The notes under the pieces: model-generated
What the model saw: only the letters and a program-made list of their open reading frames with translations
What the model was told of the DNA's origin: nothing
Databases searched by the model: none
Position numbers and translations under genes: made by a program
Source of the DNA: Pezizomycotina sp. ARF18
Lineage: Eukaryota; Ascomycota
Direction: 5' to 3'
NCBI GenBank assembly: GCA_002224055.1
Contig: AZLU01000062.1
Coordinates: 46,998-109,387 of the forward strand
Length of the DNA stretch: 62,390 nucleotides
In this document: positions 23,284 through 34,885 of the stretch, one piece after another
Layout of the letters: the number at the start of each line of letters is the position of its first letter
Position numbering within the stretch: the first letter of the stretch is position 1

Positions 23284-26200
23284 ATTTCTAGCAATTGCAA
23301 TGTAACGGAGGAAAGTCTCGACAAGAAGGCCTGAATTAAATAGTACCTGTCCTGATTCTCGCTAACCCTAGATATAGGGAAATCTCCGTTTCCCTGGTTT
23401 CGAATACATATTTAGTAGTCTATGTATGATAAGATATCGACCTCAATGGAAGCGGGTACTACGTAGAAGTCAATATGCAACACATCTGGATCTTGAGCAT
23501 TTTACATCACATGAATTCTTGTCCTTTAGACTAACTTAACCTATTTACAATGGTTAGGACGTCCTCTTTATGAGCATTTGTCAATTGGCGGCGCTTTCGT
23601 TATGTGCCGGCCTGGAGCCAATGATACCTCTCCAGACTTGTATGTAGGGAATGTTCTCGTTATTCGTTAGCTGACAAAATTATAATTCATTGGTCTCGAT
23701 GGTAGAGAAGTTAGAAAAATAATACAGCCGAAACTTTAGCATTTCATTACACAAATGTATCTATCTAGATGGGCAGAGTAGACGCGACAAGTCTATGAGA
23801 GCAGTTGATGAGGTTTTTTTCCAAAATTAAAGCCTATCATATATGCTTGCGTTCCCAAGATTTATATCGCGCTTTGATTTCATATTAAACCCACAGCTGA
23901 GTGAACCTATTAAAGCCAGGAATACTGATGAGCCTTCACTATCGCAGGTTTAGAAGCTGTATGGACTTATGATCGGCTATTTTAACTTTGCATGTCTGAC
24001 CTTCTGCAATATCAGAGTGTCTCCACGGGAAGTCATTAATATGGGGCGCGATTTTCGTCTTCAGTAGTTTTAGTTAGAATTCTTTCGCTTTCGTATGCGA
24101 CGGCTGGATAATTAGAGAGGGTCGCATATCGCCCCAGGCCTAAGTGATTCTTACGTAGAAGCCAATATGCATTTCTTCAAGAGCTTCGGCATTCATATGT
24201 CGAGTACCGCTAAAAGAAAGCTTGCATCCTTTAATCTTTTATCCGGCTGGTCCTTGTGTTATTCATTACTCTGCTAAATCCATATGCTCATGACGAGCTC
24301 CCGACTTACTCCACTTCCAACTTACTGTCGAGTCCTAATGTATGATATGCAGTGGGATGAAGGCGTCTAGAGTGAGTAAGTTTATCGCCAACCTGTTTTC
24401 GCGTGAATAACCGTGAGGATTCTTTACGCACAATATCATTTTAGCCATCGGACTCTCACAAACTACTAATTCAAGTGGTCGACCTTTGATATTTGTTGGA
24501 AGTTTGCTACGTGTTTATGTTTGACGGAATACAATTATCTGGCGATCTTGTTTCCGACGTTTTCATACATATCTGGACGAGTCACAGCGAGGAGGTTCCG
24601 GGAGCAAAGAATAATAGAAAGGGATGACGCCATGTGCCATGGAGATCTATACAGTGGATTCCTGTTCTCTTTACTGGAGTCAAGAGCTACTTCTTACTAG
24701 CAATATCATTCGCCTGTTCAAATCCTTCTACGACGGTGATACAATCAAGACCCAGTACCGGTATGAGTCTGCTGTGTAGATATACAGCGTGCCTCAATAT
24801 CAGACGATGTCCGGTGCGCGTCTTTATTTTTGGCTTGTATATGCCTCGTCGATTGATGATGACTGACTAGTCCGAGTATAGAAGCTCATCCCAGGCACTT
24901 TCTCTGATAACTCGTGTAGTCTGTTCCGAGCTCCGATCTTGCTCACTCTCCGTGGACGCGCGGATGCAAGCATTGGCAAAAAGATTAGTACCATTTATAC
25001 GCGGTGAAGTAATCCATAGCGTGGAGATCTATCGCTTCGAAGCCATTGTGACGGCAGTTTAGAAGATTGGCTATCGATATCAAGTCGGATAGCTGCAGCT
25101 TTAATTTATCCTTCCGAGGAACCTGCGAACGTCGTTTTGCTAAGTGTTTAGCATTTCGAAGGGTTGGTGAGTCGCATAGTACTCTCCAGCGATGCAATAT
25201 CATTAGTGCCGTAATGAGCTCCCTACTCCAGAGAAAATTACCAAAGGCTATGTATAGCAGCTAGATCCACTTCATTTGTCGTTAATGTTGTTTTCCATGT
25301 TCATGATGCTCCAAGCTCGGTTATTCAAAGCCATAAATAATCTAGCGATATCATATATCTGAGCTTTTATAGGAAAGAGGGATTGATAGAAGGGCAGGGA
25401 GTATCTCTTCTTCGTTATTCTGACGCTTTATCTCCCTCCTGGGACAACCAAGCTTCTATTCAGTGTTGGTAGCTCTATTGCAAGTATGTGCCATGTGGTG
25501 CTTCCAGTGGTTATAAAATACACCTCTTGTGATCACGATCATCGCTATTAATTTGCTTCTCGAGCCGCCTCTCGCTTAAAGTTTTAAACTGCCTAAATTT
25601 CAATTATAGATGAGTTGCGGCCGAATTATCATTCCCCTACTATGAGGACGCTTCTGCGATCGTTTTCCTTGTGCATACCGTTTATGACGTCTTTTTATCA
25701 GCATTTCTGAGCTTGCTAAGCCTTCTAGAAAGTAGTAGTATGCCATGGGAGCGGGCGTTAACGGCGCGGGCGATATGCCGCTTAAAGAGTAGACGCTGAT
25801 AGAAACTATATTGCAAGGATTTATCTTTGGCAAACAACACAAGATGGATTTGGCTTATGCGGTGTCGTTGTTACCCTGCGACACAGTCGAAAGAATCATT
25901 CCTAAATTACCCGTAGAACCCCATCCTATGCATGAGGGCGGGGATGGGCTGAAATCTAATCGCAGCATTAGGAAGAACCAGAACTGAGCTAATCGTTCTC
26001 AGGCAAAACAGCACGAGATGGACTTTTTTGGTTATGGGGTTATCTTGATAAAGGATCTTCGCTGCGCCGCCGAAAACGACCAGATACTCACCGTGTGAGG
26101 GGACCTTCGCGATGGGAATTTACACTCTTTTGATACGCCTTTTTCTGAAGCGAAGAGAAGTTATACGAGAATGGCCCAATGTCTACTAACGGTAGGAAAT

Positions 26201-26764
26201 GGCTCCTTAAACGCTACATGGAACCCCAGGCTATCGACGGCGTCTAGATGGACTAAGATATAATTGGCATCGATGCATGAAAAGATCCAGAACGCTGCAC
26301 GGCAACTATACATCGATCTCTTCCGTAGCGGCCTTAAAAGTTTTTTTTTTTAATGAACAGGTTCAAAATGAATCATCCTGTTTAAATATCCAGCGTGTCC
26401 CCACCTTACAAAGTGGCTTTGAATCCATTACAATAAACGTAACAATGGCGCTATGAACTTCCCGGGGCAAGCGTCTTTAAGAATCGTACAAGTCTAACCT
26501 GCTTTTTATCGCTCCGCTTGAGAAATTTCTACGTGGAGTATCAGGTCGGCTTCCACTCGGAGTTTCCTTGCGCTTATCGACCGTCCCCCGTGTACATACA
26601 GCGCATGAAATCTTATCGGGCGTTACGTCAACTTTCTTCACGACGTCCTATTATGTTTCTTTCGTACACCTTCTTAAAAAACAGGGTTACTTCTAGATAT
26701 GGAGTGACCGGGCAAGGGAACATTCTCGTTAGATACCCTATCTGACTTTTGACCAGCCGCCGAA

Positions 26765-27277
26765 GCCTTTTAGTCTTGCAGAAATAATATGACGATAGCT
26801 GTTACCGGTTACCGTCTACGATATGTCAAAGACCGCGATCGCTACTACGATATACGATTTAACAATGCAAATCTTCGAATGTAATCTATACGAAGGCGTT
26901 CTATATCTGGGGGAAAAACAAACTACTCGAAAATATGAAAGCAACACCCTCGGTCCGGTAGATCCTCTATCCTCTTTTCCGCTCGCCCTCCCTAAACTCT
27001 TTAGTCTTTCGCAGAAGTAATATGTCGCGAAAGCGGTTGGTAGTTGCGGTCTACGAATATGTCAAGCGCGATCTGCTTCTACGATATCCCGGTTTTAACA
27101 GTGTTGATCCTGAAGGACGTGTTCGATCAGCAAACGACACGAAGTGCATTTCTCTTACGCTTTGATCTGAATAGAACTTCGACACGATCAAACGGTATTG
27201 CTATTATAGAGTTCCCTGTCTTTGGTTTTCGACTGGAAAGCGCTCGAAATACGGAGTATGCGTTCTCTCCGGATTAG
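26765..27277 (+). repeat. degenerate tandem repeat with two small open frames
   Basis: Two units about 230 bases apart share GCAGAARTAATATG, CGTCTACG/CGGTCTACG, ATATGTCA and CTACGATAT in the same order. Each unit contains an ATG frame: 26823-27020 (65 codons, MSKTAIATTIYDL) and 27059 onward inside 27044-27277 (MSSAICFYDIP). Both share MS-AI and a later QTTR. The units are roughly 70 per cent alike by eye over their first 90 bases. Function is unknown. Confidence 0.45.
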
Positions 27278-28631
27278 TGGCGGGAATAAGTCAAGGTTAT
27301 GATGACGGCTTGTACTACCTAGGATGGTATGTAGACCTGTCTACTTGTTTTAATCGTTATAAATAGAAAATATAGCTCATTCCGATAAACAGTTTGATAT
27401 ACGAAGGTTCTGTTTACTGGGCCTCGAGTATGTTATGCTATTCGTAACGCTCTGTAGATACTCGGTATGTTTGTTAGTAAGAGTTGGTGAGGAAATATAT
27501 TTAGGATAGCCAATAGCTGTTTGTTCTAGTGGTAAAATAAAAAACCTATCGTGGATGAGTATTGTAACAAGTGAAAAGAAGGAATAATTTTTAAACCTGT
27601 TTTTCCGCCAGAATTTTCTATTGCTTCGTTAGCAAAAAAAGGAAAAAAAAAAAAAAAAAAAAAATAGAAAAAAAACCGTGGAGAAGGAAGGTTTTAAGTC
27701 TTGATAGTCACTAGCCCCGGTATAAAGGAAGCTCTTCAGAACTTGAGTATTCATCCCTTAATAACAGGTGTAATACCTATCTAGAAGATGCAAGAAAAGG
27801 TATTTGATTTACGTTGTTTCCATTCAAATTTTGTTATATCATCTCCTGTTCATCACAATGATAAAATTTGTCACATCGAACAAACAATATTGGGATTTGT
27901 AAAAGTATGTTCATATTTATCCATATACAAAGAATCGAGCTCCAGAGGTAGAAAAGGTATTTTTCATGCTATACGTACATGTCCGATGAAGAGGAGTTAC
28001 AGAAGGCTACATGAATTTAGAGAAAAACGTCGCTATCGTTGATGCATAAGGCAGAAGGGAATCGAACGTAAGGGAAGAAGAAATGGGAATAAGGCGAGTA
28101 AGGGATAGAAGTGAAAAAGAGAGTGCGTTCTGGGGAAGTCGTAGAATCGGAATCGGAAGGGATGAAAAAGGTTGAAACAAAATGGGATTAAAATAGAATA
28201 TAGATCGTCGAAAAATTCGCAAAACGAATGACAAAAGGTAAAGAAACCGCCATTTGCAAAATGCAGTTAATGCAGTTTTTTTCTCCATGCCGTATGTACT
28301 ATTGACGTTAAAAAAACGAATCTGTAGTCTTGTGGAGCGGAAAGAAAGAAAGGCTTAAAATTGAGGTCGTAGAAAGGGAGGGAATCGCCAAAAGGCCGTA
28401 ACGTTGAAGAAAGGAAACGTCTAAACTAGAATAAAGCGAACACAAAAACGTTAAAGAAAGACCGCCCAAGAAAAAAATATTCGTTTCCAAGAAAAACAAA
28501 ACGCCAGCGCAATATAAAAGCAAGCGGGGTATTATTATATACAACGCATAAAAAAGCGTGGAAGATCACGAGTAGCCAATAAAAGGGAAAAAGCAAACAC
28601 CAAGTCGTTTTTTTTATGTTTTCTTCTTTCT

Positions 28632-30147
28632 TCAGCGGTTGTAATCTTCGTAGTACTGCGGAGACGATTTTATGCGCGGATGGCGTAGCGGGGACAGCGC
28701 CGGGACAGGTTGCTGGCTGAAGCTGCCGGGGCCGTCCGAGGGGCCAGACAGCGGCGATACGGGGGAAACGGGATTGTACGCCGAGCGGACGCTGCTGCTG
28801 GTACTAGGAGGCTCGACGTCCGGGTTGAACTGCCTCCTGACTGGTTTCCGCTTTTGCGACAAGATGGGAGCCGGAGAAGAACGGGCCGCTGACAATGCCG
28901 ATACTTCGGAGTCCGAGTAGCCGTAGCCGCTGAACGTCGAGGAGGCGTTGGATACCTGCCGCGACGGCGGAGTTATATCCCGTCCTGCCGCGTAGCCTAA
29001 GCCCGTCGATGGTGCTGCTGGGGGTATACGAGAACCGTGGTGCGGGTCGGGAGTACCTGGTCCCTGCAATCCGAGGGCAGCTCCCTCGGGAATGTCTGGA
29101 AGGTGGACGCCTGCTGCTGTCCTTCCTGCGGCGGCGGACTTCCTGCCGTAGTAGAAGCTATCGAAGGCGTCGGCGCAGCGGAACGCAGCTCCTCGACAGG
29201 GGAAAGAGGTCTCCCGTGGGGTAGCTGCCCGCCGTAATATACGGAGCTCCGTGGTCGGTATGCTGCGTCCTCGGATCGATATACGCGGTCCCTGGGTCCT
29301 GGCATGTAGTTTCCGTATTCGTCCTGCCGCAGAACACGCGTAGCCGGCGGCTCGAAGCTGCGGTATTCGCCTCCCACCAAGCCGTGCCCAGCTTCCGACA
29401 TTGCGCTTTCGCGAACCTGCTCTTCTTCTTCTCTTCTTACCGCACCGAGGATACCGCCGAGGTCCACCAGGGGGGACGGCTGTTGAACCCTCCGTTGCTT
29501 CCACCTTTAACGCCCGCGTAGCCCGCGAGGGTCCTATTGTTACGCCTCCGCCTCCAGAGGCAGAATGCCAACAGCAAGAACCAATAATAGCACCAACGAC
29601 CACCACAGCTATAACGGAACGGCCCATTCTTCTTTTTGCTCCACGAACCGCCGGAGCTATTATCCGCTTCGCTGGTAGCTAAAGCACCGTGAGTACCTGT
29701 CGCCGTGCTATCCCCGTTTCGTCCCGTCGGCATAGGAGTTATCGTCTCGTGGTTCGATGTCGTCTTCGAACCGGTCGAACTGCTCGTCTACTAGCCAAAG
29801 ACGAAGACTTGGTCGACGTAGGCGTCGAGCTTGTCGTTTTCACAGCCGTGGCGTCGTAAGAAGCCTGCTGCGCCGAGCAGAATATTCGGTCCGTCGAGCC
29901 ACTGCCTGAACTCATCCCCCAATGCTCCAGCACAGCTGCAAGTTGAACCGGCGTACAGCTCGTTCATCAGGTCGTCGTTGCAGAGGCAGGAGATGTCGAC
30001 CCTCCCTTTCTGCATGCAGTTGTAGTTGACGCTCCATAGCGGCGTGCAGTCCTTAATACACGGTGGCGCTGATTCGAAGAAGGCACTGATCTGGGCTGTC
30101 GCTTGCGGTATGAGGAGTAGGAGGAGAAAGTTCATTTTGTTCGACAT
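28632..30147 (-). CDS. single-pass membrane protein with Cys-rich CFEM-like ectodomain
   Basis: Secreted N-terminus from Met 30147 (or 30135): a Leu-rich signal segment ending in ATAQ. The ectodomain has PPCIKDCTPLW, NYNC, ISCLCNDDLMNEL and CSCAGALGDEFRQW (30060-29920), a spacing like CFEM domains but not a clear match. A Ser/Thr-rich linker follows (TTSSTPTSTKSSS). A membrane segment at about 29620-29560 reads as VVVGAII in one frame and FLLLAFCLWRRRR in the next, so a break lies inside it; the Arg cluster marks the cytosolic side. The tail of about 270 residues is Pro/Ser-rich with RVLRQDEYGNYMPGPRDRVY and ends QYYEDYNR at 28632. Likely a cell-surface sensor or cell-wall protein; function not known. 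Confidence 0.75.
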
Positions 30148-30858
30148 TTTTTTTTTTTTAAATGGGGGTGAGTTGCAAACAGCAAAGGGAAATATTTGAT
30201 AAGAAGAGCAAAATTCACCCTCGAAGAGGGAGAAAAAACTGGGGGTAGGTGACTAGAAATCCTCCAAAATAGGTACTCCCTGCTGCTCTCAGTCCAGTAT
30301 TGCCGGATAGTTTGTTTGGAATTTCTTCGGTTCAGACTTCGAGAGCCACGATCATGGCAGGCGAAGAATGATGACGGGTAAGAGGGTATTCGAAGATCTC
30401 GAATCAAACGATGAGTCCTAAGCCTTTCGAACAGACGGCAAGGGTTTGGGATGCTAGAAAAGATCGTGTCTAGAATTAAATTAAAAAAAAAAAAAGGTGC
30501 CTTGTTAGAAATAAGTTTAGTAACTCTTCCTTCGATAAGCGTTTTTTCCTTCAGGGTATTTGGAATGTTTTCTTGTCCCACAACGAAGCAAGGCTTTCAC
30601 TTAAACGACATCTCAGCAATGCAGCGTGACAACCGAAATCGATAAATTTAGAGAAGCAAAGAAAAATGGGATGAAGATAAATTGGATGAAGAAACAGAAG
30701 TAGAAAAAGGAAGGGAGAAGCAAAAAAGAAGGAAGCAAGTAGGAAAAAGGAAGTGAGAGGAAGTTAAAAAAGAAACGGGTTACTCGGGGAAACAGGAAAA
30801 AGTAGTGAACAAGAAGTAGTCAGTACTTCTTTTATTTGGGAGAGCAAGTAAAAACCAA

Positions 30859-30903
30859 AAAATAAAATAAAATAAAATAATAATAATAATAATAATAATA
30901 ATA
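30859..30903 (+). repeat. (AATAA)n/(TAA)n microsatellite
   Basis: Several AATAA units pass into about eight TAA units. Simple sequence repeat in an intergenic region. Confidence 0.85.
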
Positions 30904-31310
30904 TGATTGTATACTTACGGACCGAAGACTTGGCTATACGGGCGACCTTGGAACTGGCCCTTGTCCTATCAGCGATAGCTATCCAATGATTTCTCACCTG
31001 CAGCTATGTCTACTGCCAGTCTTGTGGGCGGTTGCCACCAGCAAATTGAAGCCTGCAACCTACGAATGCGAATTGCACAAAAAAAAAAAAAAAACCAAGG
31101 CTTTTTCTGCATTTGCGATCGTCATAGCAACGGAACTCTTGCGGTAAGCCGTTCTTGCACAGCCACATAGCCCACGTTCAAAACTTCTAAAGCCCCCAGG
31201 TTAGAGCATCTAAGCCACGCCTCCCTCCCCCCAACAAAAAAAAAAAACATTCGGCAATTTCAATCCGAAGCGAGTTCATGACGGAAGAGTAGTAAGTAGT
31301 AGGACAAGGG

Positions 31311-31341
<31 letters not shown>
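31311..31341 (+). repeat. A31 homopolymer
   Basis: Thirty-one A in a row. The length is likely inexact given the homopolymer errors seen in the genes around it. Confidence 0.9.
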
Positions 31342-31342
<1 letters not shown>

Positions 31343-31564
31343 CACCTGATGTCAAATGTCGATCGATGTTCTTCACGGTCCGGATAAATACTTAAATAAC
31401 AATATATCCCTTGCCATCGTCGTGGAATGATTGATTTTGAGGTGTTACTAAATATATATACTCAAGCATCATGAAGAATTAATCTATCCCTTCAACTGAA
31501 GCGACATTCGGATATCACTAAATAATATTTATCATACAAAAACACGTGGCCAACAGAAAAACTA

Positions 31565-32751
31565 CTACAGAGGGAGATAAACATGCTCCCCCTCTCCAGA
31601 ACCTCCAAACTATCTCCAACCCTAACTATCCCTCCAATACTCCCTTCCTCAGGCACGAGCATGACACCTATACAAGCATTCTTCCCGGCTCCCCTATCAA
31701 CGCCACTCCTATACCTTCTCAGCGTCCTATCCGGCTCCACCGCGTGCCGTATACCAGTCCCTTGATCCACGTTCGGTAACTTACACCGTACGCACTTCGT
31801 TACGCCGCGGAAGTATAGCGATGCTCCCATGCGGACGCGGGCGTAATCGTCCTCGTCGTATGGAATCGTGGAGGAAATGAGGATGTTAGACGGAAGCGTC
31901 CGGTGATAATTTTTGTTTTTCATTATCTAGGGATTAAACCAGCGATTTTCTCCACGCTAGCGGTGCCGAGGAGGTGTAACGGGTAACTATCCGCGAACCC
32001 GACGACCGTTTGCCGACCTAATTCCTCCTCCGTGGGCGTTGCGGTACACAGGCCGCTCGCGGCGGGGTGGTATGCGGAATATACCGAGCTTGACGCGCTG
32101 TGGTACTCCCAGAAGGAACCGTAACTCAGAAAGCACGGACGACGGTACGTGAGACGTATAATCCAGCGCCGTCGGCGTTTCTTTCCATATGTACACCTTC
32201 TCTTCGGTGTACTCTCCCTTTCGGATCGTCGAACGGAATAGTAAACGTTTCCTCCCTCTTCCGTATATTTAGGAAGCTAGCGACGATACTAACGACTCCG
32301 TTTATTCGTAAGATTGAAGTCTGTATGAGCGCGAGTTTGGGATACTCCCGCTGCGTGGCGACGCGGTAGACGTCGTGCGGTATTGTGCCGTATGATGTGG
32401 TAATCGTTTCGTAGCTGTTGCGTCGAACGTCGCGAACGTGAACTGCGGTCGTAGAGGAGGCCTGTGCCGACGATTTCGGATGAGCGGAGGGAGATGGAAC
32501 GTGCGGATTTTATGGGTAGATGTGTAAACTGGCGACCGTAACCATTTCGCCGTCAGAAGGGTTGGGTATGATTGAGCTGTCGGTTGGTAGAACGTCGAGA
32601 CATCTTCAACGATTTCTTCGGAATTGCGTCTTGAGAAGATGAAGAAGCTCGAGGAGAGAAGTATTAAGATGGAGGTGATCGTAAGAACGCTAAGCGACTC
32701 GGACGCATCCCCGTGAAAGGAACTGACGCTGAGGATATCCAGGTGTTCCAT
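31565..32751 (-). CDS. membrane-anchored MOSC-domain protein (mARC-like)
   Basis: Molybdenum-cofactor sulfurase C-terminal (MOSC) protein of the type that carries an N-terminal beta-barrel and reduces N-hydroxylated compounds. Start MEHLDILSVSSFHGDASE at 32751 is followed by a membrane segment SVLTITSILILLSSSFFIF, then a basic stop-transfer. The beta-barrel part includes FTFATFDATATKRLP and REYPKLALIQ. IWKETPTALDYTSHVP and FLLGVPQRVKLG lie at 32190-32090, and RPVYRNAH with the trace of a SYPL.LLGT motif at about 31990. The MOSC core has PSNILISS, PYDEDDYARVRMGASLYFRG and VTKCVRCKLPNVDQGTG, with the Cys expected to bind the cofactor. HAVEPDRTLRRY and GKNACIGVMLVP follow, ending VLERGEHVYLPL with TAG at 31565-31567. 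About five frame changes. Confidence 0.88.
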
Positions 32752-33413
32752 CACTTCGTTTCGCAGCGAAAGCAAACAGGAGCGGCTGCTGCTTCTATAG
32801 AGACCTTGTAAGAGTATTATAGCTCCGCTAAATCTTGAATTGTCTCAACTGAGCGATATATATCCTCTTATCTATGAATTTTTGTTGAGCGGACATCCGC
32901 TATAACGCTAGCGTTATGTGAAAAATCCCTGTCTTCGGCAACTGCTCGCTGCAAGGTCGGGAAACAAACTGAAAAATGGTCGGGGATTATCCATAATTGG
33001 AACGAAGCTACCGAAAAATCTCTGTCGAATTGCTGTTCAAAGTGTTAATATATACGATAATTGTTTTTCCCTTCTGAGACGGTGTTTTGTTTGAGGATCT
33101 AGCTATAGCTACGGAGCTTAGACGAGAGCATTCGAATTTGCGTGACGTTACGTTATGTAGTAGCTTTGAAAAAGATTTGGACATTTTGAACCTGCAGCTA
33201 CTAAACTGTAGCTACCCAGTCTGCCAAGCTTCTGAAATATACCCAACCACGCGACTCGAGCTGCCCTAAGAAACTTTCCCGCTGGTAACTCCGAATCCTC
33301 TTACTCAAACGATAACCATCCACCAGAATAATCATCGTCATTCCACCCCTCGTCTCTCGGGAATTCTTCCAGCGAATTTCCTACAGCGAATTTCCTACAG
33401 CTATACATATAAG
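32752..33413. other. divergent intergenic region
   Basis: Lies between the starts of the MOSC gene (minus) and SLD5 (plus), so it should hold both promoters. A direct repeat AGCGAATTTCCTACAG occurs twice in tandem just before the SLD5 ATG (about 33370-33400). No coding sequence recognised. Confidence 0.5.
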
Positions 33414-34312
33414 ATGGACATCGACGACATCCTCGCCGAATTTGATGCCACGGGCGAGCTATCACCGGCGAACGCGACGTCAAGCAGCTCACGCACTGGT
33501 GGGTGACGGAGCGCGCAGCTCCGAAATACTGCAGTACCAGGAAGAGACCGTCGAGCGCACCATGGAGCGGGTCAGGGAGCAGGTATATCACCGTCAAAAT
33601 ATCTCACCCACCCCATAGCTTCTCCGAGCTTTCATTTTTTGCAGTCGGAAAGTTTGTGAAAGGCTAATTTTTCTCCTGGTTCACAACACCACTCGTTGGG
33701 TGCCAGCAATAGATTTCCGTGATCGAAGAGCAAACGGGTGACCTAGACCCGAAAGCCAACTTCCAGCTCGTAATCATACAGACGGAACTCGAGAGGGTCA
33801 AGTTCCTCATCAGGGCTTACCTGCGGTGTAGGATACAGAAGGTTCTTCTTCATTCTCTCCGTTACTTCTAACACCACCCCCTCTTCACAGTTCACAAATT
33901 AGAATTAATAACGAATAACTCCCAACAGATCGACAAATACGCCCTCCATATCCTCTCCAACACCAACCTCCGCTCCCGCCTCTCCCCTCCGAGCTCTCCT
34001 ACCTGAAAACCCACCAAGCCCTCCTAAACAACCTCTACCTCTCCTCCTTCCTCAAAAACTTCCCGGAATCACTACGTCGGCTAGACGACAAAGCGGGCGG
34101 CATAAGCATGATCGAAGAACCGGATATGGATTCAGCCGTGTTTTTAAAGGTGGTGAACGACGTGGATATGAGCTGGCCGCGAGCGGAAATGCGGACCCGG
34201 AGGATGAGGACGCGCTGTTTGATGTTGTCCCGATGAGGCTGGTGAGCTTTATATTATACGGTACAGCGCTGTGAGGGATGCGCTGGGGAGGGGGGATGTG
34301 GAGTTGATATGA
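33414..34312 (+). CDS. SLD5: GINS complex subunit Sld5
   Basis: Essential replication protein; with Psf1-3 it joins Cdc45 and Mcm2-7 in the replicative helicase. Start MDIDDILAEFDATGELSP at 33414, then LTHWWVTERAAP and ILQYQEETVERTMERVREQ (to about 33580) with a GTATAT donor. Exon 2 begins after AATAG near 33710: ISVIEEQTGDLDPKANFQL, then IIQTELERVKFLIRAYLR with a donor at about 33828. Exon 3 after CAACAG (33927): IDKYALHILSNTNLRSRL, LKTHQALLNNLYLSSFLKNF, GGISMIEEPDMDSAVF. The C-terminal B domain is YIIRYSAVRDALGRGDVELI, TGA at 34310. At least five frame changes, for example CCGAAATAC for CCGGAAATAC and CTGGTGAG for CTGGGTGAG. Being essential and residue-perfect across the breaks, it argues for sequencing indels. 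Confidence 0.95.
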
Positions 34313-34885
34313 AGGGGGGGTGGTTTGTAGATATTATTTTTTTTATTTATTTATTTATTTAAATTTTTTTTTTTTTTTTTTTTTCGTTTTTGTTTACTGG
34401 CGTTTTTTGTATTTGGTTTGGTAGATATTAACAACCGCTATGTTTTCTTAATTTGTCTCATCACGGCCATACGGAGCTAGAAGTCCATCGCGTATCGCGA
34501 GCTTTGGAGCTACAAGATCGGTATCACGAGCGTAGCGTAGCGTGCCGTGACCGTGTCGTTGATCAAATGTAGCTCTAGAAGCTTCCCTTTGAGTTTCTCG
34601 CATAAGCACCCGGCTGAACCTTTGAAGCTAAAAGCGAAAGCTCCGACACGAGACCTTTCTTTCACCCATTCTTCCTCCCTCCCATTACAAATGAACCACT
34701 CCGACGAACATTACCACCCGCGCGATCATCCATATATAAACACCATGCCTACCAATCTGCCGAACAATACTCTACACTTACAGGAAATTTAGAACTTGAA
34801 CGATCTACATGCTATAACACCGATCTTTCGTACCATTTTCTCGCAATTCTACTTGCCGTCTTTCAAAATCCAGCCGTAAAAGAAA
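34313..34885. other. intergenic with AT-rich tract and possible TATA box
   Basis: A T-rich run (about 34330-34384) follows the SLD5 stop. TATATAAA at 34733-34740 lies about 150 bases before the UFD1-like start and may be its TATA box. No gene seen. Confidence 0.45.

Larger units (their letters stand above)
21853..28631. other. gene desert 2
   Basis: No recognisable gene. Contains a 123-codon minus-strand frame at 22912-23283 with no known motif, degenerate direct repeats (for example around 23460 and 24155), a tandem pair of small open frames at 26.8-27.3 kb (listed separately), an A22 run at 27643-27664, and a purine-rich stretch from about 28040 to 28620 just downstream of the next gene's stop. 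Confidence 0.5.
30148..31564. other. intergenic, homopolymer-rich
   Basis: Purine-rich segment at about 30640-30790, an AATAA repeat followed by a TAA repeat (30859-30903), an A14 run near 31080, and an A31 run at 31311-31341. Probably the promoter and leader of the Cys-rich membrane protein and the 3' flank of the MOSC gene. No coding sequence seen. Confidence 0.5.

Noticed and set aside
21853-25400. Recurring CAATATCAT strings (about 22088, 24430, 24700, 25195) as a regulatory site
   Set aside because: Flanks are only loosely alike and nothing nearby is a gene. More likely fragments of a worn-out repeat or chance.
28632-29627. A 331-codon plus shadow frames in the membrane-protein gene as separate genes
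   Set aside because: The long minus-strand frame changes into a different reading of the same gene; in its middle it is Arg/Gly-rich nonsense while another frame gives the sensible tail (RVLRQDEYGNYMPGPRD). I merged them into one gene.
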